Origin: JBIKLM01 sp044375105
GTDB taxonomy: Bacteria > Planctomycetota > UBA1135 > GCA-002686595
NCBI GenBank assembly: GCA_044375105.1
Contig: JBILNK010000025.1
Coordinates: 1-34,473, forward strand
Reading direction: 5' to 3'
Length of the DNA stretch: 34,473 nt
The translations under genes were made by a program, and so were the position numbers. Below the pieces are notes generated by a model. It did not search any database. It saw only the letters and a program-made list of their open reading frames with translations, and had not been told where the DNA came from. Positions 1-8,114 of the stretch are shown here, piece after piece; position 1 is the first letter of the stretch, and each line of letters opens with the position of its first letter.

Positions 1-2034
1 CGCTCGCTCTCCGTCTCCGGCGCGGTCTGCCTGGCCGTCTTTGGCGCAAGCGCCGCGCCCCAGAGCCTGCTCGAGGTCCAGGGGCAGGCGCTGCTCGGCC
101 CCGGCTCCGTCCTGCCGATTCCCGGTTCGCCTGCGATCAACGTCCCGATCCCGTCCCTGTGGACCGCGGCACGGGCCGACGACGGCAGCGCGATTTTGAC
201 CCTGCCGGAAAACCCGAATTCCGGCGGCGGGCTCTACGCCTGGTCCCAGGCCGCAGGCCTGACGCGCTTGCTGGGGCCCGGCTCACCGATCGTAAGCGGC
301 GCCCCCCTGGCCACCACGATCCCCTTCCAAGCGGCGATTTCGCCCGGCATCCGCGTCAGCGCCAACGGACGGCATGTGCTGTTCGGAACCGGACTGCAGG
401 GCTCGTTCACCACGGAAAGCAACGACTCCGCCCTGTACGTGCTCAGCAACGGCACGGTGGGCCTGCTGGTCCGGGAGGGCCTGCTCGCGCCCGGCACCCA
501 GGGGGCGACGGTGGTCACCGACCTCAAGCAGCAACTCGAAGAATCCAGCGGCGTGGACGAAACCGGTCTGGCCTGCTTCCGGGTGCGTTTGGCCTTCGGG
601 GATGTGCTGGGCCCGCTCAACGACGAGATCCTCTATCGCGGCACCCCGGGCAACCTGGCGGTCGCTGCGCGGGAAGGTGACGCCCTGCCCGGCGGCGAGT
701 TGCTCAGCGAACTGATCGCCCCCCCGCCCTTCGGCAGCTTCCGCCAGGTGTTCCGGCTCGGGCAGCAGGGCACGCTGCTGTTCAGCTGCCGGCTGCTGCA
801 GGGCCAGAGCTCGCTGCCCCTGAGCGTGGACAACGACCAAGCGATCCTGCTGTCCCGGCCAGGCCAGGCCCTGAGCATCCTGGTCCGCGAAGGCGATGCG
901 GCGCCCTTCGCTGGCACCACGTTCGGCGGGCCCCAGGGCGATTGGAACCGCTGGACTGGGATGGGGCCGGTCTTCGACGGGCCGGACACGGGGCTCCAGT
1001 TCCTGACCAGCCTGGTCGGAGGTGTGGGCGCTCCCGGAGGGCTCGAGGCCCTCGTCCAGGTGCGACAGTCCGGAAGCATCGCCCTCGCGCGGGTTGGGGA
1101 TCCGCTGCCGCAGCTGCCCGGCGTGTTCCTGACCGCCTTCGAAACTCCGCTGTTCCACTTTGGATCCAGCGGCCGGGCGGCCTTCTTCGGCAAGCTCGGG
1201 GGCGCGGTCGGCGCCGGAAACGACTCGGCGCTCCTGGCGGTCACACCGGGCGGCCCGCTCGAGGTCATCGCCCGCGAGGGCGACGTGGCTCCCGGCACGG
1301 GTGGGAAGCTCTTCCTGGCCCCCTCCAATCTGCTGGGCGTGGATTCCCTGGACCGGATCTGGTTCCGGGCCGACGTGCAGCTAGGCGCGGGAGGCCCCAC
1401 CGGCGGCAGGGCGACCTGGGTGCATCAGGCGGATGTCGGCCTACGGGCCGCTGCTTTTGGTGGCGATGAGCTGCCCGCCCCCAGCGGCCAGACCATCAAG
1501 GGCTCCGAGTATGCCCTGAGCCGCTTCTACTACACCACCACCGGAAGGCCCACCGCGATCACGGACGATGGGGTGGCCTTGATGAGCATGACCGGTGGTT
1601 CGGGCTCGCAGTACGCGCTCGTGAACGTCGCCACACGCTCCTTGAGTGCTTCGGTCCCAAGCCTGTCGGCCAGCGCCGGCGGCACGATCGAATTGCCGCT
1701 GCAATCGGGTTCCGACCTGGGCGGACAAGTGTACTTGACCCTGGGCACGCTCTCGGGCGCGTCGCCCGGCATCCCCACCGACGCGGGGGTGCTGCCGCTC
1801 AACCCCGATTTCCTGACCGACGCCATGCTGATCGGAGCCAACCAGGGCCCCTTCCAGCAGAACCTCGGACAGCTCACGGATCTGGGCGTGGGCCCGGCGC
1901 GCGTGCTGGTCCCGCAGGGCTCGAACTCCCTGGCGGGCCTGACCGCGACCTTCGCCGGCCTGGTGCTCGATGTCCAGGGTGTCCCCCGCGTGACCTTCGT
2001 CACCGATTCGACCGCCGTGTTGTTCCTGCCCTGA
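1..2034 (+). CDS. secreted tandem-repeat protein (NxxGxxAF type), 5' end missing
   Basis: The reading frame is open from base 1, so the start codon lies just upstream; 677 codons are visible. The first residues form the end of a signal peptide: a hydrophobic run (VSGAVCLAVFGASA) and a likely cleavage site just before APQS. The mature part holds about seven imperfect repeats of 60-75 residues. Each has a glycine/asparagine turn followed by small and aromatic residues (for example SANGRHVLF, SSGRAAFFG), then a line such as REGDVAPGTG. This is the pattern of the choice-of-anchor NxxGxxAF tandem-repeat proteins common in Planctomycetota, which are predicted beta-rich and exported. No C-terminal sorting signal or membrane anchor is visible. 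The substrate and role are unknown. It converges on the lipoprotein gene ending at 2077. Confidence 0.8.
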   Translation, partial: RSLSVSGAVCLAVFGASAAPQSLLEVQGQALLGPGSVLPIPGSPAINVPIPSLWTAARADDGSAILTLPENPNSGGGLYAWSQAAGLTRLLGPGSPIVSGAPLATTIPFQAAISPGIRVSANGRHVLFGTGLQGSFTTESNDSALYVLSNGTVGLLVREGLLAPGTQGATVVTDLKQQLEESSGVDETGLACFRVRLAFGDVLGPLNDEILYRGTPGNLAVAAREGDALPGGELLSELIAPPPFGSFRQVFRLGQQGTLLFSCRLLQGQSSLPLSVDNDQAILLSRPGQALSILVREGDAAPFAGTTFGGPQGDWNRWTGMGPVFDGPDTGLQFLTSLVGGVGAPGGLEALVQVRQSGSIALARVGDPLPQLPGVFLTAFETPLFHFGSSGRAAFFGKLGGAVGAGNDSALLAVTPGGPLEVIAREGDVAPGTGGKLFLAPSNLLGVDSLDRIWFRADVQLGAGGPTGGRATWVHQADVGLRAAAFGGDELPAPSGQTIKGSEYALSRFYYTTTGRPTAITDDGVALMSMTGGSGSQYALVNVATRSLSASVPSLSASAGGTIELPLQSGSDLGGQVYLTLGTLSGASPGIPTDAGVLPLNPDFLTDAMLIGANQGPFQQNLGQLTDLGVGPARVLVPQGSNSLAGLTATFAGLVLDVQGVPRVTFVTDSTAVLFLP

Positions 2035-2058
2035 GGGCGCGGAATCCCCGGGGCCGTG

Positions 2059-2100
2059 CCGGCGGTCGCGATCGCTTCATTTGGCGATCGTGATCGCCGG
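2059..2100. terminator. long hairpin between convergent genes, likely bidirectional terminator
   Basis: The arms at 2059-2075 and 2084-2100 pair over 17 positions with two G-T wobbles, around an 8-base loop. The structure sits exactly where two convergent genes meet, and the stop codon of the minus-strand lipoprotein gene (2077-2079) lies in the loop. There is no T-tract on either strand, so it is not a classical intrinsic terminator. It could still block read-through in both directions. Confidence 0.5.
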
Positions 2101-3225
2101 CAGGGGCTCGCCGGGGACCTCCGAGACCGTCAGTTGATACAGGGCGCTCAGCAGTCCCAGCGCCATCCGGCCCTGGCCGGCGGGATCGTCCGCGATCGCG
2201 TAGCGCTGGCCCAGGTAGCGCACCGCGACCAGCTCATCGCAACCCGGTTCGGCCTGCCGCAGGATCCCCAGGCAGCCGCCTCCGGCCTGTTCAACCTCTC
2301 GGCCGAGCACGTGCAGGATCGCCGAGATGCTGCGCAGCTTGAGCCAGCCGCAGAGCTCCGGGCCGCCCTCGTCCGCGTCGAGCTCGAACCGCACGCAATA
2401 CAGCGGGTACTCCTGGGCGCTGGCCTGCAGCCGTTCGAGCCGCTCCGGGGGCAGCCGGCCGCTGTCCACGTTGGTCAGCACCGTGCGGCCGACCAGGCGC
2501 CGCGAGAGGCGCTTGGCGGCGGGGTCCAAGCGGAAGCCGCGCTCGAGCAGGTCGGCCAGGTCGCTCGCGCTCTCGACCGAGGCGTCCCCGAGCGGCCAGC
2601 TCTCCTCGAGCTGCAAGGGACCGATGTCCAGACGACCGGCCTTGGAGAGGGCCGCGACGCGCTGCACGAAGGCCTCGAATTCGCTGCCGCCCGGGCAGGC
2701 GATGGTCCCGGGGTTGTCCACGAAGCGCCGGCCTGCAGGCGTTTCGATCACCAAGGACTGGCCCAGCAGCCGCAACAGCAGCTCGGCGTCCATGCCCTGG
2801 TGGTGGAAGAAGGCCAGGTTGTGCTCGTCGAGGGGCGCCAACAGCCGGCGCACGAAGTCCTCGCCCTGGATCGGCACCACGTTGAGGGTCGGGTTCTCGG
2901 CGACGGAGCCGCCCAGGCCCGGCAGGTACAGGTCGTTGGCGCTGCCCGCGCCCAGCTCGGCGCCGAAGCTGGCTTCGACGCGCCGGTCGAAGGTCGCCGC
3001 GATGCCCGCCACCGTGCTGAAGTGCAGCGGCCGGCCGCGATGGGCGCGGGCGATGTTGAGCAGCAAGAGCTGGTCCTGGGCCGAGCTCAGGTCTTCGTCG
3101 TACTCGATCAAGGCGGCTTGCAGGGGCTTGGGGCCAGCGCAGGCCGGCAGCAGCCAGAGGGCGGCCGCCAGCAGCCCGGTCGCCTGGGGGCTGGCGGGCC
3201 AGCTCGCGCGCGACAGGGGCTTCAT
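2077..3225 (-). CDS. lipoprotein of unknown function
   Basis: 382 residues. The ATG at 3225 overlaps the pirin stop codon (ATGA), which decides the start and implies translational coupling. The N-terminus is a lipoprotein signal: basic residues, a hydrophobic stretch (GLLAAALWLL), then PAC with Cys as the likely lipidated residue near position 30. Soon after comes DQLLLLNIARAHRGRPLHF. This resembles the LLLNIVRxRYxxPxxF pattern I associate with a family of uncharacterised lipoproteins in Proteobacteria; that link is from memory and is not proven. The rest is soluble with no recognised domain. Its pairing with pirin is probably transcriptional convenience. Function unknown. Confidence 0.8.
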   Translation of the reverse strand: MKPLSRASWPASPQATGLLAAALWLLPACAGPKPLQAALIEYDEDLSSAQDQLLLLNIARAHRGRPLHFSTVAGIAATFDRRVEASFGAELGAGSANDLYLPGLGGSVAENPTLNVVPIQGEDFVRRLLAPLDEHNLAFFHHQGMDAELLLRLLGQSLVIETPAGRRFVDNPGTIACPGGSEFEAFVQRVAALSKAGRLDIGPLQLEESWPLGDASVESASDLADLLERGFRLDPAAKRLSRRLVGRTVLTNVDSGRLPPERLERLQASAQEYPLYCVRFELDADEGGPELCGWLKLRSISAILHVLGREVEQAGGGCLGILRQAEPGCDELVAVRYLGQRYAIADDPAGQGRMALGLLSALYQLTVSEVPGEPLPAITIAK

Positions 3226-3926
3226 TGGGCGGCCAGCTCCCACAGCACCAGCTCACTGTCCTCCAGGCCCTCGAGGACCAGCTCGCGCTCGTCCTCGATC
3301 GCGGCGCCGTCGCCGGCGCCCAGGGTCTGTGCCCCCAGCCGCAGGCGGCCGCGGGCCACGTGCAGCCAGGCCGCGCGGTCGGCCGCCAGCGGCAGGGACA
3401 CGCGCTCGCCGGGCCCCAAGGTCGCCACGTACAGGGCCGCGTCCTGGCGGATCTTCAGGGAACCCTCGCGGCCGCCCGGAGAGACCACCAGCCGCAGGCG
3501 CCCCCGGCGCTCGGCCAGGGGAAAGTCCTTCTGCTGGTAGCTCGGGTTCGTGCCGGTCTCCTGGGGCAGCACCCACATCTGCAGAAAATGCAGGCCCTCG
3601 CTGCGCGAGGGGTTGAACTCGCTGTGGGTTACGCCGCGGCCGGCGGACATGAGCTGCACCTCGCCCGGGCGCATCTGCGCGCCGTTGCCGAGGCTGTCCT
3701 TGTGCTCGAGGGTGCCCTCCAGCACGTAGGACACGATCTCCATGTCGCGGTGTCCGTGGGTGCCGAAGCCCTGCCCGGGGGCGACGCGGTCCTGGTTGAG
3801 CACGCGCAGCTGGCCGAAGCCCATGTGGGCCGGATCGAAGTAGTTGGCGAAGGAGAAGGTGTGGTAGCTGTCGAGCCAGCCGTGGTTGGCGTGGCCGCGG
3901 GCTTTGGAAGGACGCAGGGTGATCAT
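3222..3926 (-). CDS. pirin family protein (YhhW-like, possible quercetin 2,3-dioxygenase)
   Basis: 234 residues, close to the 231 of E. coli YhhW. This is a bicupin protein. The N-terminal cupin carries the metal-binding set seen in pirins: His57, His59, His101 and Glu103, in the contexts GTHGHRDME and GVTHSEF. The opening (SYHTFSFANYFDP) is also characteristic. Some family members oxidise quercetin; others act as redox-responsive cofactors, so the substrate here is open. The ATG at 3926 is chosen because MITLRPSKARGH matches the family N-terminus; upstream in-frame sequence has no homology. CATCCT at 3938-3933, six bases before the ATG, may be a -10 element. The gene overlaps the following lipoprotein gene by 4 bases. 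Confidence 0.93.
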   Translation of the reverse strand: MITLRPSKARGHANHGWLDSYHTFSFANYFDPAHMGFGQLRVLNQDRVAPGQGFGTHGHRDMEIVSYVLEGTLEHKDSLGNGAQMRPGEVQLMSAGRGVTHSEFNPSRSEGLHFLQMWVLPQETGTNPSYQQKDFPLAERRGRLRLVVSPGGREGSLKIRQDAALYVATLGPGERVSLPLAADRAAWLHVARGRLRLGAQTLGAGDGAAIEDERELVLEGLEDSELVLWELAAQ

Positions 3927-3932
3927 GGCTTC

Positions 3933-3938
3933 AGGATG
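3933..3938 (-). promoter_or_regulatory. possible -10 element of the pirin gene
   Basis: CATCCT on the minus strand ends six bases before the pirin ATG, the same spacing as TATCCT before prmA. The first position departs from the TANNNT form and no -35 is visible, so this is weak. Confidence 0.3.
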
Positions 3939-3998
3939 GGTATGGATGGGGGTGGGCCGGGCCGCGCTCGGCCTGTGTGCAGGGATCAGCGCTGGCCC

Positions 3999-4275
3999 GC
4001 CAGGATCCTGCGCACCTTCCAGGAGCGTGAGACCAAGCGCCTGGGCGGGACGCGTACGCGACGAGTCGAGGTGCGCGCGCTGGTGGCCATGCACCGGGAG
4101 CGGCGCGCCCCGGCCGCCCCGGCCGCCGAGGGCGCTTCTGCGGGGACCGGTTCTTTCGCCTGGCCTCGCTCAGCCCGCTGATGTCGCCGTTGGGCGAGCG
4201 CGGGCAGGGCGTGCTGCTGCTCGCCGAGCGCTTCGCACGTGATTTCGGCATACCTGCGAGGCGGCTCTCGCGAGC
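3999..4275 (+). pseudogene. frameshifted remnant of a sigma-54-dependent activator AAA+ domain
   Basis: Two adjacent frames together spell part of the sigma-54 interaction (AAA+) domain. In the first frame (about 3999-4120), ARILRTFQERETKRLGG and TRTRRVEVRALVAMHRE match the usual LLRVLQEREVxRVGGTRxxxVDVRVIAATHRDL. In the second (about 4121-4275), GRFCGDRFFRLASL and SPLGERGQGVLLLAERFARD match GRFREDLFYRLNVxxxxLPPLRERxxDIxLLAxxFL. A shift of one base near 4121-4133 joins them. Nothing recognisable remains of Walker A, GAFTGA, Walker B or the Fis-type DNA-binding domain, and the VAATHRD and PLRER motifs carry substitutions. It is therefore a dead fragment, not a gene. This was recognised by eye and no alignment was run. 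Confidence 0.6.
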
Positions 4276-4553
4276 GCCCGCCCAGCGGCGACCCGCGGGC
4301 TTTGAGCTCGAAGTTGGCGTTTCTCGAGCGCATGGCACCCCGAGCGGACACCGACCAGCGGAGCCAACCTCTTGCACGGCTTGCCTGCCGGACCGCAGGC
4401 CTCCCGCAGGAGTCGCCATAGCGAAGCCTCAGCCCCGTTCAGGCAAGCGTGCCGGCGGTCCATGGCCCTCTTCGATCATCCCGTCGATCAGGCACCCCGT
4501 CGATCACCCTGTTGGCCGGGCACCCGGACGCTCCCGCAGCCCCCGGGGAGGAA
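4276..4553. other. non-coding stretch between pseudogene and tRNA
   Basis: No convincing gene. The open frames here are arginine- and proline-rich without recognisable motifs. It may include further decayed sequence from the sigma-54 activator remnant, but I could not identify any. Confidence 0.4.
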
Positions 4554-4629
4554 TGGTGGTCAGAGCCGGATTTGAACCGGCGACCCCTTGATTTTCAGTC
4601 AAGTGCTCTACCAGCTGAGCTATCTGACC
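4554..4629 (-). tRNA. tRNA-Phe (GAA)
   Basis: A full cloverleaf can be drawn on the minus strand. The acceptor stem is GGTCAGA/TCTGACC, the D-arm GCTC...GAGC, and the anticodon stem CTTGA/TCAAG around the loop CTGAAAA. The anticodon GAA reads UUC/UUU. The variable region has 5 bases and the T-arm is GCCGG-TTCAAAT-CCGGC. The discriminator base is A and the 3' CCA is encoded (4556-4554). The mature body is 73 bases plus CCA. It lies 49 bases downstream of ribF on the same strand, so it may be co-transcribed with def and ribF. Confidence 0.97.
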
Positions 4630-4678
4630 ACTCCCTGACTTCCAGGGGCGAGGATTGTGTCGGCCGGCGGGGCGGACG

Positions 4679-5623
4679 TCAACGGTCCAGGGGCTTCTCC
4701 CGGTCGATCAGCAGGCGCCGGGCGCGGGCCACGTCCTGCCGGACCTGGGCGGAGAGGGCCGCCAGGTCCGGGAAGCGCTGCTCGCCGCGCAGGCGCCCCT
4801 GCAGCTCGACCTCCAGGCTGGCGCCGTAGAGGTCCCCGCTCCAGTCGATCAGGTGCACCTCGATGCGCAGCTGGCCGCCGGCTTGGGCCAGGGTCGGCCG
4901 GACCCCGATGTTGACCACCGCGGGCCAGCCGGGCTCGCGCTCGCCGCCCCGCCGGGCGCGGGCCGCGTAGACCCCGGGCGGGGGGTGCAGCCCGGCGTGC
5001 AGGTCCAGGTTGGCCGTGGGGAATCCCAGGGTGCGCCCCAGGGCGTCGCCGTGCACCACGTCCCCGTAGAGCGCCACCGGGCGGCCGAGCATGGCCGCCG
5101 CGGCCTCGAGGTCCCCGAGCTCGATCGCCTCGCGGATCGCGGTCGAGGACACGGGCCGGTGGCGCACGAGCACCTGCCCGACCACGTCCACCGCCAGCCC
5201 CAGGCGCCGCAGGCTCTCCGGGTTGCCCTCGGCGCCGCGGCCGAACTTGCTGTCGAAACCCAGCACCGCGTGGCGGCAGCCGAGGCCGTCCAGCAGCACG
5301 CGGCGCGTGAACTCGGCCGCGTCGAGGGCGCGCAGCTCGGCGTCGAAGGGCAGGGCCACGGTGTGGGCGATGCCCAGGCGCTCGAACAGGTGCAGGCGGT
5401 GCTGCAGGCTGGTCAGGGACTTGGGGGCGCGGCCGAGCAGCAGCTGTTTGGGGTGGCCCTGGAAGGTCACCAGGGTCGGTTCCGCGCCGAGTTCGATCGC
5501 GCGCGCCAGATTGGCGCGCAGGATCGCCTGGTGGCCAAGGTGGACCCCATCGAACACTCCGATCGAGACCACCGACCCGCGCGGGGCGGGGGCCAGGTCC
5601 GCGAGGCGCTCCGTCAGGCGCAC
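4679..5623 (-). CDS. ribF: bifunctional riboflavin kinase / FAD synthetase
   Basis: 314 residues, the usual length. It phosphorylates riboflavin to FMN and adenylates FMN to FAD in the cytoplasm. The N-terminal nucleotidyltransferase has GVFDGVHLGHQ (residues 22-32, with the HxGH signature) and SSTAIREAI. The C-terminal flavokinase has GRTLGFPTANL, PPPGVYAA, VVNIGVRPT and the acidic IEVHLIDWSGDLYG. The start is GTG at 5623, 13 bases after the def stop, without a clear Shine-Dalgarno sequence, so coupling to def is likely. All signature residues are present. Pairing with def and a tRNA is not a functional necessity. Confidence 0.96.
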   Translation of the reverse strand: MRLTERLADLAPAPRGSVVSIGVFDGVHLGHQAILRANLARAIELGAEPTLVTFQGHPKQLLLGRAPKSLTSLQHRLHLFERLGIAHTVALPFDAELRALDAAEFTRRVLLDGLGCRHAVLGFDSKFGRGAEGNPESLRRLGLAVDVVGQVLVRHRPVSSTAIREAIELGDLEAAAAMLGRPVALYGDVVHGDALGRTLGFPTANLDLHAGLHPPPGVYAARARRGGEREPGWPAVVNIGVRPTLAQAGGQLRIEVHLIDWSGDLYGASLEVELQGRLRGEQRFPDLAALSAQVRQDVARARRLLIDREKPLDR

Positions 5624-5636
5624 GGCGGGGCGTCGC

Positions 5637-6221
5637 TCAGCGACGGCGCGGCAGCCCGCCGCTCGGCGCCGCGCCGGCCTGGGCGCGCTGGAAGCGCTCG
5701 ACCAGCTCCTGCAAGGCGACCTTGTTCTTGAGCTTGTCCGCCGGCGACATGCGGTCCACCAGCAGCACGCCCTCCAGGTGGTCGTATTCGTGCTGCACGA
5801 TGCGCGCCACGAAACCGCTGTATTCGCGCTCGAACCGGTTGCCGGCCAGGTCCTGGGCGACCAGCTTGCAGCGATCCGGCCGCGGAACCTCCGCGTAGAT
5901 GCCGGGGAAGGACAGGCAGCCCTCCTCGTAGAGCGTGGTCGGGCCCGAGCGCTCCAGGATGGTCGGGTTGATCAACGCGAAGCCGTCCTCCCGCTTGCCG
6001 CTCTCGCTGACCACCAGCACGCGCGTCTTGACCCCCACCTGCGGGGCGGCCAAGCCCACGCCGCCGCTGTGGATCATGGTCTCGAACATCGCTTCCACGA
6101 AGGTGGCGAGCTCGCCGTCGAAACGGGTCACCGGCTCGGCCTTCTTGCGCAGCACCGGCTCGGGGAACAGGGTCAGGTCGAACGCCAGGGGGGCATCCGG
6201 GGCGGCTTGGGGCTCGCTCAT
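5637..6221 (-). CDS. def: peptide deformylase
   Basis: 194 residues. It removes the formyl group from the N-terminal Met of new proteins. All three family motifs are intact: GGVGLAAPQ (53-61), EEGCLS with metal ligand Cys102, and QHEYDH with ligands His144 and His148 and catalytic Glu145. The ATG at 6221 is preferred over an in-frame start 12 codons upstream, because the family begins close to LTLFPEPVLR and because a TACACT -10 element (6235-6230) ends 8 bases before it. The upstream start would lie above that promoter. First gene of the def-ribF unit. Together with the methionine aminopeptidase at 28814 it forms the N-terminal maturation pathway. Confidence 0.96.
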   Translation of the reverse strand: MSEPQAAPDAPLAFDLTLFPEPVLRKKAEPVTRFDGELATFVEAMFETMIHSGGVGLAAPQVGVKTRVLVVSESGKREDGFALINPTILERSGPTTLYEEGCLSFPGIYAEVPRPDRCKLVAQDLAGNRFEREYSGFVARIVQHEYDHLEGVLLVDRMSPADKLKNKVALQELVERFQRAQAGAAPSGGLPRRR

Positions 6222-6229
6222 GGCCCTAG

Positions 6230-6235
6230 AGTGTA
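6230..6235 (-). promoter_or_regulatory. -10 element of def, predicts near-leaderless mRNA
   Basis: TACACT on the minus strand (6235 to 6230) ends 8 bases before the def ATG. Transcription would start within one or two bases of the ATG. The -35 region is weak. Confidence 0.5.
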
Positions 6236-6302
6236 GGCCCGCCGCCGTCCCGATCACCGCCCCGCCTGGGCCCCTCGGGGCCCGATCGCGCCGGGCGCCG
6301 CG

Positions 6303-6331
6303 TTGACCGGCCCCCGCGGCACGACTAGGTT
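6303..6331 (+). promoter_or_regulatory. sigma-70-type promoter of the TPR gene
   Basis: TTGACC at 6303-6308 and TAGGTT at 6326-6331 are separated by exactly 17 bases. This is the clearest pair of this kind in the window. Transcription should begin near 6338, leaving about 20 bases before the GTG at 6359. It is divergent from the def promoter. Confidence 0.65.
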
Positions 6332-6358
6332 GCCCCCGGCGCCCCCCGCAGATCCCCC

Positions 6359-7690
6359 GTGGACCTCTCCAAGCACCTCGAAAAGGCCGTCGAATTCCAG
6401 CGCCGTCGCCAGTACGACGTGGCCATCGAGCTCTACCGCCAGCTCCTGGACCTCGACGCGGACCTGTACGACGCCCGCCGCGGCCTGCGCCAGGCGCTCA
6501 AGGCCCGCGCCGAGGCCGGCGGGGGCTCCAAGTTCCTGCGGGCCATCTCCGGGGCCGTGCCCCTCACCAAGGCCCGCGCCCTGGCCAAGGTGGGCCAGCA
6601 CGAGGCCGCCGCCCGGGCCCTCGAGGACTACCTGCTGAAGAGCCCCCTGGACGCGGAGGCCAACCTGGCCCTGGGCGACAGCCTGGAGGCCGCCGGCCAT
6701 CTCAAATCGGCCCGCGCGGTGTTCGAGTTCGTGTCCGAGATCGCCCCGAAGAACGCCTCGGGTTGGAAGCGCGCCGGGGCCCTGCAGTCGCGGGCCGGCG
6801 ACCACGCCCAGGCGATCCAGTGCTACGAGCGCGCCCTGGCGATCGACCCCCGCGATCAGGAGGCGATCCATGCTCGCAAGAACCTGGCCGCCGAGGCGGC
6901 CCTGGCCGGCAATCGCCTGGAGCAGGTCGGGCACTCCCGGGAGGTCGCCAAGGAGCGCCCGCCCGCGGAGATCGCCGAGCAGGCCCGCCGGCGGACCCTG
7001 ACCCCCGAGGAGCTGGAGGCCGAGCGGGCGCGGCTCGAGGAGCGCTTCGCGGCGGATCCGCGCGACGTGGCCACCATGCGGGCCCTGGCCAAGGTGCACG
7101 AGCAGCTCAAGGACGCCGAGGCGGCCCTCGATCTGGTCGAGCGGGCCCTGTCCTATTCGAAGGGCGATGCGGAGCTGGCCGATTGGGCCGGCGAGCTGCG
7201 CGGCAAGGTGCTGCGGCGGCGGCTGGCCCAGGCCTCCCGGGAGGGCGACGAGGGCCGCGCCGAGGCCCTGGAACGCGAGATCCAAGAGCACGAGGTCGCC
7301 GACGTGGAGCGGCGTCTGGCCCGCCGGCCGGGGGATGGGGCGCTGATGCTCGAGCTGGCCCGCCGGCAGCTCAAGGCCGGGCGCCCGGACGAGGCCCTGG
7401 GACAGCTGCAAAAGCTGCCCGACGGCCCCGGTTTGGCCCGGGAGGGGGCCCTGCTCAAGGCGCGCTGCTTCGAGCAAAAGGGCTTCCAGGACCTGGCCGT
7501 GCGCGAGTACGAGCGCGCCCTGGAGGGCCTGCCGGCCGCCGACGAGCGCGCCAAGGAGATCCGCTACACCCTGGGCGAGCTGGCCCTGGCCGGCGGGCGC
7601 CGGGACGAGGCCCGGCGGCTGTTCTCGGCGGTGTTCGAGGTCGACATCCAGTTCCGCGACGTGGCCCAGCGCATGGAGCAGCTGCGCTGA
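6359..7690 (+). CDS. tetratricopeptide repeat protein
   Basis: 443 residues, GTG start, no signal peptide or membrane segment, so probably cytoplasmic. Several TPR-like helical pairs are visible. YDVAIELYRQLLDLDADLYD opens the series. Then come KVGQHEAAARALEDYLLKSP, SRAGDHAQAIQCYERALAID (around 145) and LKDAEAALDLVERAL (around 255). The C-terminal pair is KAGRPDEALGQLQKLP and KGFQDLAVREYERALEG. A charged, Glu/Arg-rich helical stretch separates the N- and C-terminal repeat sets. TPRs mediate protein-protein contact; no catalytic domain is present and the partner is unknown. The gene has its own promoter (6303-6331) and stands alone. Confidence 0.88.
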   Translation: MDLSKHLEKAVEFQRRRQYDVAIELYRQLLDLDADLYDARRGLRQALKARAEAGGGSKFLRAISGAVPLTKARALAKVGQHEAAARALEDYLLKSPLDAEANLALGDSLEAAGHLKSARAVFEFVSEIAPKNASGWKRAGALQSRAGDHAQAIQCYERALAIDPRDQEAIHARKNLAAEAALAGNRLEQVGHSREVAKERPPAEIAEQARRRTLTPEELEAERARLEERFAADPRDVATMRALAKVHEQLKDAEAALDLVERALSYSKGDAELADWAGELRGKVLRRRLAQASREGDEGRAEALEREIQEHEVADVERRLARRPGDGALMLELARRQLKAGRPDEALGQLQKLPDGPGLAREGALLKARCFEQKGFQDLAVREYERALEGLPAADERAKEIRYTLGELALAGGRRDEARRLFSAVFEVDIQFRDVAQRMEQLR

Positions 7691-8114
7691 CCAGCGCGGG
7701 AGGTGCGGGCTGGACCGCCGCGCCTCGCCGGACCGCAGCGCCCGCCCGCCCGCCGGGACCTCGCGGGCTCCACGATCCCGGCGGTTCGCCGAGTCTGGCC
7801 AGCCGGGCCCGACCGGCGCACGACCCGGCAGGCCCCGGCCTCGTCCGGGCTGCCCGGCCCGCCCAGCCCGGGGCGCCGCGCCCGTGCCGCCGCCGCCACC
7901 GCAGCCCGGATTTTTGGGGCCCGGCCGCGCCCGGCCTCGCTATGCTCTCGCCCCCCGTTCACGGGCTGGCCCGCTGAACAGGCCGCGCCGCCCGGCGACC
8001 GGACCTCGAGGGGCCAGAAGCGCCCCGACGGCCCGCCCGGGGGCTCCGTCGCACCAATCAGCCTTCCCCGGCCAGCCTTCCCCGGAGACCGCTCCGGACT
8101 CCCGCTCCCGTTCG
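7691..8114. other. intergenic region with the rpsT promoter and a long leader
   Basis: No coding sequence is supported. It contains the TATGCT hexamer at 7941-7946, which would give rpsT a leader of about 160 bases. Long leaders that bind bS20 for autoregulation are known for rpsT in other bacteria. Whether this leader folds that way cannot be judged by eye. Confidence 0.4.
7941..7946 (+). promoter_or_regulatory. -10 element upstream of rpsT
   Basis: TATGCT in the context CTCGCTATGCTCTCG. No good -35 at 17 bases. It implies a long 5' leader of about 160 bases for rpsT. Confidence 0.4.
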
